Shown in pieces: positions 15,561 through 25,716 of a DNA stretch of 26,203 bases. Location: NCBI GenBank assembly GCA_937928295.1, contig CALEYY010000073.1:1-26203 (forward strand). The letters are read 5' to 3'. Source of the DNA: an uncultured Moraxellaceae bacterium. Its GTDB lineage: Bacteria; Pseudomonadota; Gammaproteobacteria; Pseudomonadales; Moraxellaceae. The notes beneath the pieces are model-generated. The model worked only from the letters and a program-made list of their open reading frames with translations. It did not search any database and was not told the origin of the DNA. Positions within the stretch are counted from its first letter, which is position 1, and each line of letters starts with the position of its first letter. The position numbers were made by a program, and so were the translations under genes.

Positions 15561-16567
15561 AGCCGCGTCTCCGCCGATTGCATCTGAGCATCCAAGGCCG
15601 CACGGATGCCCAGCGTCGGCAGCGGAATCTGCACCTGCACGGCTTGCAGGGCAGCCAGCTCATCCAGCAGCGGTGCCAGCGTGCTGCTCGGCAAGGCGGA
15701 CAGCTGGTGCTGAATGCGCAGGCTCAGCGACTCCAGCGCCGCCCGGTAGATAACGCCATCGCCACGCAGCAGCGCAAGCTCGGCCTGGCTGGTCAGCAGG
15801 CTGAGCTGATCGCGAACCAGCTGCAGGCGCGTGGCATCGAGCAAAGGCTGCAGGGGCTCGTCGTAATCACGAATCACGATGAGCGCACGGAATTTCTCCA
15901 GCCCCCGCGCCCACAGGGCATGGGCGCTATTGAGCGTATCAGCATCGGTGACCTGGCTTACCGAGCTGGCGGCAACGCGCTGGCCGGTTTCACGCGGCAG
16001 CGCCAGCGTGGCAAAGCGTCGGTCGAGATTCTGCAGGCGCAGATAGATACCGGAGGTATCCACACGCGGCATGCCGGCAAGCACACTCAAATCTTGTTGC
16101 AGCGCACGCCGCAAGGGCAGCAGTGCGACATCCGATTGCACGGCCAGCAAACGATCCGCCGCCAGCAAAGCCTGCTGGGCCTGTGACGGGTCATGACTGA
16201 TGATCAGCGCCTGTTCAGCTGCTGCGGCGGCATCGGCAATACGGCTGATCAGCCAGCGCTGACGCACCTGTGGGCCTTGCGCCAGCAGCGTGTCGAGCTG
16301 TTGCTGCTGCAAGCGCAAAAGCTGTTTGCTGAGCGCGATGTCTGACTGCAGCGTATCCAGACGCTGAGCCTGGCTGCCTTGCTGCGTGGTCAGATTACTC
16401 ACGGAGTGTTTGGCGCGACGATGCTGCTTTTCGCTATGCCAGGCCACCACCGCTGCGGCAATGGCCAGCAGTGTGACAAAGCCGAGCAGCAGCCGGAATC
16501 CGGGCGTCAGCGGCCGCTTGATGGCGACGGCAGTAATCAATGATTGACGGCTTTTGCTGCCCGGCAT
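15557..16567 (-). CDS. hemX: HemX-like membrane protein
   Basis: This 336-residue protein has one N-terminal membrane helix (roughly residues 22-43, LLLGFVTLLAIAAAVVAW). A long, Gln/Leu-rich predicted coiled coil follows (about 50-110), then a helical periplasmic domain. This plan and the position between hemD and hemY identify HemX. It is often annotated as uroporphyrinogen-III C-methyltransferase, but it lacks any SAM-methyltransferase motif, so that name should not be taken at face value; it probably helps organise the pathway at the membrane. ATG 16567 is preferred to ATG 16573 because AGGAA sits six bases before it, while it abuts the earlier one. It begins 33 bp after hemD ends. Confidence 0.85.
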   Translation of the reverse strand: MPGSKSRQSLITAVAIKRPLTPGFRLLLGFVTLLAIAAAVVAWHSEKQHRRAKHSVSNLTTQQGSQAQRLDTLQSDIALSKQLLRLQQQQLDTLLAQGPQVRQRWLISRIADAAAAAEQALIISHDPSQAQQALLAADRLLAVQSDVALLPLRRALQQDLSVLAGMPRVDTSGIYLRLQNLDRRFATLALPRETGQRVAASSVSQVTDADTLNSAHALWARGLEKFRALIVIRDYDEPLQPLLDATRLQLVRDQLSLLTSQAELALLRGDGVIYRAALESLSLRIQHQLSALPSSTLAPLLDELAALQAVQVQIPLPTLGIRAALDAQMQSAETRL

Positions 16568-16600
16568 GTGCATTTCCTATCTTGATCTTGCTTGAAAAAT

Positions 16601-17422
16601 TCAGCTCGATGACGAGCTGCGCAAACTATCCTGCCAATGCTGCAGCGCTTTCAGCCAGGCCTGTGGCGTAGCGCCGTCACTGCAGAACACCTGTTGCGCA
16701 CCGGCAGCGCGTACCTGCTCGGCGAGCCGCTGACTGACCGCAATCAAGGCCGGCTGCATCGCCACTGCACCGGCGACCTGCTGCCAATGCTGCCATATCA
16801 GGGCGCTGGAAAGCAGTACCACATCCGGCATCATGGTACACGCCTGCCAACGCTTGAAGGTATCGGATGGCAGGCGTCGGGTATAGAGCGGCATCACATC
16901 TACCGTGGCACCGCGCTCGCGCAATGTCTCGGGCAGCAACTCGCGCCCTTCATCGCCGCGAAACAGCAGCAGACGCTGGCCAGCCACATCGGTCAGGCCG
17001 GGCAGCGCCAGCAAGCCCTCGCTATCTTCACGCTCGGGCGCGATGGCGCACAGGCCGGCATCGTCGAGCAAGGCTTTGGTTGCCGGGCCGACCGCATAGG
17101 CCGGCAGCGCATGCGGCCACTGCGGCCAGTAATCGGCCACCGCCGCCAAGCCCAGGCGTGCGGCATTGGCGCTGACAAACACCACGGCATCGTAGCGGTC
17201 TAGATCGAGCAGGTGCTGGCGCATCACCGCCGATGCGTCGAGCGCGACGATTTCCAGCAAGGGCAACTCGAAAACCTGAGCGCCAGTGTTTGCCAGCGCC
17301 GTGGTCAGGGCCTGTGCCTGCCGCTCAGGCCGAGGGTTCAGCACGCAAACGCCCGACAAATCAAGCATGGCCCCCGCCTCGCGCAGGGCTTCAGTCTGGC
17401 GCATGGCCTCAGTCTGGCGCAT
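16601..17422 (-). CDS. hemD: Uroporphyrinogen-III synthase
   Basis: HemD closes hydroxymethylbilane, inverting ring D, to give uroporphyrinogen III, the branch point to haem, sirohaem and B12. The 273-residue protein has the weakly conserved two-lobe HEM4 pattern: GVCVLNPRPERQAQAL at the start, YDAVVFVSANAARLGL, LPAYAVGPATKALLDDAGL, LLLFRGDEGRELLPETLRERG, VLLSSALIW. The frame is open much further up, but that overlaps hemC. ATG 17422 has a GAGG six bases upstream and overlaps hemC by 14 bp; ATGs at 17404 and 17368 are alternatives. The N-terminus reads MRQTEAMRQTEALREAGAM, an 18 bp tandem duplication that doubles the start region; the domain itself begins at about residue 20. It ends in a run of serines (RSSSSS). 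Confidence 0.92.
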   Translation of the reverse strand: MRQTEAMRQTEALREAGAMLDLSGVCVLNPRPERQAQALTTALANTGAQVFELPLLEIVALDASAVMRQHLLDLDRYDAVVFVSANAARLGLAAVADYWPQWPHALPAYAVGPATKALLDDAGLCAIAPEREDSEGLLALPGLTDVAGQRLLLFRGDEGRELLPETLRERGATVDVMPLYTRRLPSDTFKRWQACTMMPDVVLLSSALIWQHWQQVAGAVAMQPALIAVSQRLAEQVRAAGAQQVFCSDGATPQAWLKALQHWQDSLRSSSSS

Positions 17423-17423
17423 G
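17388..17423. repeat. 18 bp tandem duplication at the hemC/hemD junction
   Basis: Two adjacent 18 bp units (17388-17405 and 17406-17423) differ by one base. Each contains an ATG in the hemD frame, and one also contains the hemC stop. The in-frame duplication encodes MRQTEA twice at the HemD N-terminus. Confidence 0.9.
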
Positions 17424-18380
17424 CCCGGCCTCGCCATAGACGGCGGCCAGAATCTCGGCGGCACCGGCGGCCAGCAACTGCTCGGCCACTTGCTCGCCGA
17501 GCTGCACGGCATCGGCCGCCGCACCGCACGCGTCGGCCTGCAGCAACTGCGCGCCATCGAGGCTGCCAACGCGGCCCTGCAGGCTGAGTTGGCCATCGTG
17601 CAGTGTGGCAAAACCGGCGATGGGCACTTGGCAGCCTCCCTGCAAGCGCGTATTCATGGCGCGCTCAGCGCTGACACAAATGGCGGTGTCGCAATGATTT
17701 AACGGCTCCAGCAGCTTGCGCGTGCGGGCATCATCCAGCCGGCATTCAATGCCGACAGCGCCCTGACCCACGGCCGGCAGCAGCAGCGTTTCCGACAGCG
17801 GCGTGCGAATGCGCTCGGCCATGCCCAGGCGAATCAGCCCGGCGCTGGCCAGGATCAAGGCGTCGTACTCGCCGTTGTCGAGCTTGGCCAGACGCGTGTT
17901 GACGTTGCCACGGAGATCCTTGATGACCAGATCCGGACGATAGCGGCGCAGCTGACACTGGCGACGCAGGCTCGATGTGCCCACCACCGCGCCAACCGGC
18001 AGCGTATCGAGATCGGCGAAATGATTACTGACGAAGGCGTCGCGCGGGTCTTCGCGCACGCAGATGGCGGTCAGGCCCAGGCCGTCGGGAAAGGCCATGG
18101 GCACATCTTTCATGGAATGCACGGCGAGATCAGCGCGCCCTTCGAGCATGGCGATTTCCAGCTCTTTCACAAACAAACCCTTGCCGCCAATTTTCGCCAG
18201 CGGGGTGTCGAGAATCTTGTCGCCGCGAGTGACCATGGTCAGCAGCTCGACGCTCAGGCCGGGATGATGTGCGCGCAGGGCGTCGGCCACAAAATGCGCC
18301 TGCCAGAGCGCCAGCGGGCTTTGCCGGGTAGCAATGCGAAGCACGCCGAGATCGGCAGAGGGTAAGGCGGGGGATGTCAT
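17409..18380 (-). CDS. hemC: Hydroxymethylbilane synthase (porphobilinogen deaminase)
   Basis: HemC joins four porphobilinogens into hydroxymethylbilane, using a dipyrromethane cofactor. The 323-residue protein shows IATRQSPLALWQA, KIGGKGLFVKELE, AVHSMKDVP with catalytic Asp92, GTSSLRRQ, DLRGNVNTRL, LPAVGQGAVGIE, and the cofactor-binding Cys250 in LQGGCQVPIAGFA. ATG 18380 has GAGG six bases upstream. The frame extends to 18554, but that part is not family-like and runs into algR. The 70 bp between algR and hemC contain a large hairpin ending in a T-run that touches the ribosome-binding site. The stop lies within the hemD coding start, so the two are translationally coupled. Confidence 0.97.
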   Translation of the reverse strand: MTSPALPSADLGVLRIATRQSPLALWQAHFVADALRAHHPGLSVELLTMVTRGDKILDTPLAKIGGKGLFVKELEIAMLEGRADLAVHSMKDVPMAFPDGLGLTAICVREDPRDAFVSNHFADLDTLPVGAVVGTSSLRRQCQLRRYRPDLVIKDLRGNVNTRLAKLDNGEYDALILASAGLIRLGMAERIRTPLSETLLLPAVGQGAVGIECRLDDARTRKLLEPLNHCDTAICVSAERAMNTRLQGGCQVPIAGFATLHDGQLSLQGRVGSLDGAQLLQADACGAAADAVQLGEQVAEQLLAAGAAEILAAVYGEAGHAPD

Positions 18381-18381
18381 G

Positions 18382-18425
18382 AAAAACCTCGGGGCTGGCC
18401 ACTGCGCGCAGTGTAACCAGCCCCG
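18382..18425 (-). promoter_or_regulatory. Terminator-like hairpin in the hemC leader (possible attenuator)
   Basis: On the minus strand CGGGGCTGG pairs with CCAGCCCCG (9 bp), enclosing a second palindrome CACTGCGCGCAGTG, and is followed at once by AGG and TTTTT. The last base of the stem is the first base of the GAGG ribosome-binding site of hemC. It could end part of the algR transcripts or limit hemC translation. Confidence 0.5.
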
Positions 18426-18450
18426 AAGCCTGTGTAACGCGGCAAGCGCA

Positions 18451-19203
18451 TCAAACGCGATGCAGCGTCTCGCGCAATTCCGGCAAGTGTCGGCGGCTAA
18501 CCACCAGACGCTCATCGAGGCCGCGAATGCGCACGCGGTACTGACCGGTGGCAATCAGTTCCAGACCTTCCAGATAAGTCAGCGACAACAGCGCATTGCG
18601 ATGAATGCGGATGAAGCGATCGCCGAACTCTTCTTCCAGCTCTTTCAGCGTTTCGTCGATCAGCACTTCGCCATGTTCGTGGCGCACGGTCACATATTTG
18701 TGGTCGGCGAGAAAATAGCGGATTTCATCAATCGGAATCAGTTCAATGCCACGGTGCGTGCGCGCCGTGATGTGGCTGCGGCAAGTCATGGACTGCTCGC
18801 TGGCCACCGGTTGCTGACGCATGCTTTCCAGTTGCAGCTGGTTGACGCGACAGGCACGCGCCAGCGCTTCACGCAGGCTTTCGCGGCTGACCGGCTTCAG
18901 CACATAACCCGAGGCCTGAACCGAGAAGGCTTCCAGAGCGTGTTCGTCGAAGGCCGTACAAAAAATAATGGCGGGCGGGGCTTCCATTTCGCCGAGCTGG
19001 CGAGCGCAACTCAGGCCATCCATCACCGGCATGCGCATATCCATGAGGATGATGTCGGGCTGATATTCCTGCACCAGCTTCAGTGCCGCCTCGCCATGCT
19101 CGGCCAGACCGACCAGCTCATAGCCGCCAATGTCTTCCAGCAAGCGCACCAGACGCTCACGAGCCAGACGCTCGTCATCACAAATCACGACTCTTGGTTT
19201 CAT
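18451..19203 (-). CDS. algR: LytTR-family response regulator AlgR
   Basis: This 250-residue two-component response regulator has an N-terminal receiver domain (1-120) carrying the acidic pair in VVICDDERLA, the phospho-accepting Asp55 in ILMDMRMPVMDG, and Lys in YVLKPVS. It is followed by a LytTR DNA-binding domain (about 145-250) with IRYFLADHKYVTVRH and RFIRIHRNALLSL. This and its place between algZ and hemC point to AlgR, which in Pseudomonas controls alginate, type IV pili and other surface traits. ATG 19203 is preferred over ATG 19209 because the GAGGG upstream is correctly spaced only for it. It starts 41 bp after algZ ends. Which genes it controls in this organism is unknown. Confidence 0.93.
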   Translation of the reverse strand: MKPRVVICDDERLARERLVRLLEDIGGYELVGLAEHGEAALKLVQEYQPDIILMDMRMPVMDGLSCARQLGEMEAPPAIIFCTAFDEHALEAFSVQASGYVLKPVSRESLREALARACRVNQLQLESMRQQPVASEQSMTCRSHITARTHRGIELIPIDEIRYFLADHKYVTVRHEHGEVLIDETLKELEEEFGDRFIRIHRNALLSLTYLEGLELIATGQYRVRIRGLDERLVVSRRHLPELRETLHRV

Positions 19204-19244
19204 CTGCATTGCCCTCGTTATTCTTCTTATGACCGAGTGATGTG

Positions 19245-20363
19245 CTATCCCCGGTTCTTTTGTTGTGCCGGACTTTGTCCGTGCGGGTATCGCAAACGGG
19301 TAATGAATACACCGTTGTTCGCGTCGGCTTGCAGGCTGGCCTGCTCGCCAAAACGCGCTTTCAGTCGCTCAGTGACATTGCGCAACGACATTTGATTGCC
19401 GGTACGCGGTGCTCCCTGACCAATCGGGTTGGTGAGTTCAATATCCACCCACTCGGCATCACACGCTACTTTAAGCGTAATGTCGCAGCGTACGGCGGAA
19501 AGTTCAACACCATGTCGAATAGCATTTTCCAGCAGAGGTTGCAACGAAAGGTGCGGAATGCGCAACTGTTCAACCCCCGGACCAATCTGCCAATCAATCG
19601 CCAGGCGGTCGTCCAGTCGTAATTTTTCGATATTGGCATAGCGCCGGCACAGCATGATTTCCTCGGCCAGACTGACATCCACCGTATCGCGCAGGCTGGC
19701 GCGAAACAGCGTGGCCAGATCCTCGACCGCCTGCTCGGCCTTGTCGGGATCAATGGCGATGAGGCTGGCAATGATGTTCATGGAGTTGAACAGAAAGTGC
19801 GGCTGGATGCGCGCCTGCAAGGCTTCCAGTCGTGCCTGAAGCGCCGTTTTTTCGCGAATGCGCAACTGCGCCTGCAAGGCCAGATAGCGCAGAAACAGGC
19901 TGGCAAACAGCGCCACGATGATCAGATGCCGGGCCAGTGTGCTGTATTCGTTGCTGACAAACGACAGCATCGGCAAGTCCAGCCAGCGCAGCAGGTAGAT
20001 GCCGAGCAGGCTCACCCAGACCAGGTTGAACATGATCAAGGTCACCGAGGCCACGCCAATAATCAGGTGCGACCACGACGCCATGGCTTTGCGCCAGCGG
20101 CAAATCAGAGCAAAACTGATGGCAATGACGGTGCCGGAAAGCGTGGTGAGCAGAAAAAAGTCCCAGATCGGGAGCGGCCACAAGCTGGGCGACTGAGCCA
20201 CCAGCAGAATCAGGGAAACGAGAACGGCTAGGCTGGCAAGGCGACGCGACGCCGCCGTGGAGCAGAAGTCGGGCAGCCAGAAGTCATCGAGCTCTTCGCT
20301 GGCTTTACTGTTGTTGCCGTTATTGGTCGCGCCGACAGCGGTGTTTGTTGTTTTTATTGACAT
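19245..20363 (-). CDS. algZ: LytS-type sensor histidine kinase AlgZ (FimS)
   Basis: This 372-residue membrane sensor kinase is the partner of AlgR. A hydrophilic, Asn/Thr-rich N-terminus leads to FWLPDFC, a conserved AlgZ feature. Four hydrophobic segments follow (about 41-58, 68-88, 99-122, 141-162), then the His_kinase domain with phospho-accepting His189 in ARIQPHFLFNSMNIIASL. The N-box is LQPLLENAIRHGVE (Asn280), and a C-terminal ATPase region has GNQMSLRNVTERL. The glycine box differs from orthodox kinases but resembles other AlgZ proteins. ATG 20363 is chosen although no clear ribosome-binding site precedes it; the frame runs on to 20465, but that would cross the argH promoter. It is divergent from argH, as in Pseudomonas. 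Confidence 0.9.
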   Translation of the reverse strand: MSIKTTNTAVGATNNGNNSKASEELDDFWLPDFCSTAASRRLASLAVLVSLILLVAQSPSLWPLPIWDFFLLTTLSGTVIAISFALICRWRKAMASWSHLIIGVASVTLIMFNLVWVSLLGIYLLRWLDLPMLSFVSNEYSTLARHLIIVALFASLFLRYLALQAQLRIREKTALQARLEALQARIQPHFLFNSMNIIASLIAIDPDKAEQAVEDLATLFRASLRDTVDVSLAEEIMLCRRYANIEKLRLDDRLAIDWQIGPGVEQLRIPHLSLQPLLENAIRHGVELSAVRCDITLKVACDAEWVDIELTNPIGQGAPRTGNQMSLRNVTERLKARFGEQASLQADANNGVFITRLRYPHGQSPAQQKNRG

Positions 20364-20410
20364 ATCGCGAGTCTGCACGGACGCGAGCAGCGCGGCAAGC
20401 GCTGTCGTGC

Positions 20411-20419
20411 TGCTATAAT
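20411..20419 (+). promoter_or_regulatory. Extended -10 promoter of argH
   Basis: TGCTATAAT is a perfect TATAAT with the TGn extension, 57 bp before the argH ATG. No good -35 box lies at 16-18 bp, which is compatible with an extended -10 promoter. The leader then holds a 7 bp inverted repeat (CGTCGCC 20437-20443, GGCGACG 20453-20459) shortly before the start codon. Confidence 0.65.
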
Positions 20420-20476
20420 GCGCGCACTTTTTGACCCGTCGCCCGGATCGCAGGCGACGCAGCATCGGGTTATTTC

Positions 20477-21862
<1,386 letters not shown>

Positions 21863-21877
21863 TTACTGGAGTTGTTC

Positions 21878-22396
21878 ATGCGTGTTTTATCGTTACTGAC
21901 TTTGACCTTTGTGCTGGCAGCTTGTGCAACTGCACCTGCCGGCAATGGCGCTGCTTCCGGCAGCAGCAACACCGCCACGGCAACGCAGACACAATCGTTT
22001 GTGGCGGCGCTGGAAGCCAAGCGCGGCAGCGCGCTGACACTGGCCGAACGCCTTCAGGTGCAAGGTCTGACCGGCACTGCTAAGGTCGGCCTGAACAATG
22101 CCCAGAACAACTTTCTGAACAAGGTCGGCGCGCAAGTCGGCCTGAATGGCGCAGTGATTGCCGCCATGTTCCCGGAGGCTGGCAAGCCGCTCAGCGAAAA
22201 TGCCGCCGTGGCAAAAATCGAAAGCAGCCTGGGCAAGAAGCTCACCGTCGCCGATCAGACTGCCGTCAAAGCCGCAACCGCGCTGCGCAACAACTCGCTG
22301 GCCAGTCTCAAGACCGGCCTCGCCGCCAGCATCGGCAGCCGCATCGGCATGAGCACAGATATTGTGCTGGCGCTGATGCCCATGCTCGGCCTCTAA
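21878..22396 (+). CDS. Predicted lipoprotein with duplicated domain, unknown function
   Basis: I do not recognise this 172-residue protein. It has a lipoprotein signal peptide, MRVLSLLTLTFVLAAC, with lipobox LAAC and Cys16. The next residue is Ala, not Asp, so outer-membrane sorting is expected. A Gly/Ser/Thr/Ala-rich linker (17-39) follows. The rest consists of two 60-residue repeats, about 40-99 and 109-168. They align without gaps with roughly 14 identities and many conservative changes; shared landmarks are LT-x-A, G-x3-G near the end, and a hydrophobic end MFP/LMP. ATG 21878 is chosen because GGAG lies seven bases before it. It sits between argH and ygiQ (24 bp gap), probably co-transcribed. 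The lgt gene in this window belongs to the enzyme system that would lipidate it. Confidence 0.85.
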   Translation: MRVLSLLTLTFVLAACATAPAGNGAASGSSNTATATQTQSFVAALEAKRGSALTLAERLQVQGLTGTAKVGLNNAQNNFLNKVGAQVGLNGAVIAAMFPEAGKPLSENAAVAKIESSLGKKLTVADQTAVKAATALRNNSLASLKTGLAASIGSRIGMSTDIVLALMPMLGL

Positions 22397-22420
22397 GCCG
22401 AGCAACCCCGGAGAAATGTC

Positions 22421-24874
<2,454 letters not shown>

Positions 24875-24883
24875 GCTCAGCCG

Positions 24884-25615
24884 TCAGGCCGTTTTGCGCT
24901 GATCCGCCAGCACGCTGGCGATGGTGCGAAACACCTTCACATCGTGCACCAGCCCGATGTGCGAGCTGTAGACCTCCACATGCCGAGCCTGCGGGGTGAG
25001 GCGATCGATCGTGGCCGGCCAACTCACGATGCCATCGAGCTTGCTGAACAGCACGGTCAGCGGGCACAGAATCGGGATGCGGTCGCGCTTGGCCATCTCC
25101 AACTCGATGGCGTCCAGATCAAAGCCTTTCTTGCGATACGCCGCCGCCGTGATGGTGTACTTCGGGCCGCCGACGGCCGGTGAACCCAGCGTGACCACGC
25201 CAGCGACGGCATCCGGCAAATCGCGCGCCAGCTCGCGAGCGATGTAGCCACCCAAACTCCAGCCCACCAGCGTGATCGGCTTGCCGGTGCGCGCCACGAT
25301 GCCCTCGACACGCAGCTTCAGCTTCGGCAGCAGCTTGTGCACCGCGCCGGTATTTTTGCCCTGCTCCCATTGCAGCGCCTCGTAGCCCAGCCCGTTCAGG
25401 CGCTGCGCCAGCAAGTGCATGTTCTGATCACTCGCGCCATAGCCCGGCAGCAGCATCACCGTTTCGCCATCGCCCCGTGGCAAGCCCGCCAGCACGCGCT
25501 CGCCAAGACGCTTGCTGCGCAGCCACTCCAGCGCGAAACGGCTCTCCGCCACCACATCCTTCCAGGTGGGCGGATGCTCGGGCAGGTCTTCGGGCAGATA
25601 GGGCAAATAGGTCAT
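24884..25615 (-). CDS. Alpha/beta hydrolase, esterase/lipase-like
   Basis: This 243-residue cytosolic-looking alpha/beta hydrolase has no signal peptide. MLLPGYGASDQNM gives the oxyanion-hole region. LVGWSLGGYIARELA is the nucleophile elbow with Ser120. LFSKLDGIVSW supplies the acid Asp194, and SSHIGLVHD supplies the likely catalytic His219 (His224 is a second candidate). VTLGSPAVGGPKYT resembles the same region in lipases and PGAP1-like proteins. The substrate is unknown. It ends 9 bp from the convergent ygiQ gene and is divergent from msrA. In the 101 bp between the two starts there is a 15 bp tandem repeat just upstream of its ATG; a ribosome-binding site is weak. Confidence 0.88.
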   Translation of the reverse strand: MTYLPYLPEDLPEHPPTWKDVVAESRFALEWLRSKRLGERVLAGLPRGDGETVMLLPGYGASDQNMHLLAQRLNGLGYEALQWEQGKNTGAVHKLLPKLKLRVEGIVARTGKPITLVGWSLGGYIARELARDLPDAVAGVVTLGSPAVGGPKYTITAAAYRKKGFDLDAIELEMAKRDRIPILCPLTVLFSKLDGIVSWPATIDRLTPQARHVEVYSSHIGLVHDVKVFRTIASVLADQRKTA

Positions 25616-25625
25616 GACAGGCTCG

Positions 25626-25655
25626 TTTGTGCGCTGGGCTTTTGTACGCTGGGCA
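25626..25655. repeat. 15 bp tandem repeat in the esterase-msrA intergenic region
   Basis: Two adjacent 15 bp units, TTTGTGCGCTGGGCT and TTTGTACGCTGGGCA, differ at two positions. They begin 11 bp upstream of the minus-strand hydrolase ATG and could be an operator or a slippage duplication. Confidence 0.7.
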
Positions 25656-25716
25656 GGGGAATCAACTCAGCGCAGAATGCAGACTCTACTGACGATGTGC
25701 AAGCAAGGGCAAGACC

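Noticed and set aside
17423..17611. N-terminal extension of HemD by 63 residues
   Set aside because: It is the shadow of the 3' part of hemC; the HemD domain starts only after it.
18381..18554. N-terminal extension of HemC by 58 residues
   Set aside because: It is Cys/Arg-rich, overlaps the end of algR, and homologues start near MTSPALP...; GAGG supports the ATG at 18380.
20364..20465. N-terminal extension of AlgZ
   Set aside because: It would place the argH extended -10 promoter within algZ coding sequence, and homologues start close to the ATG used.
21872..21877. TTG start for the lipoprotein
   Set aside because: The GGAG is correctly spaced only for ATG 21878, and a two-residue change has no effect on the signal peptide.
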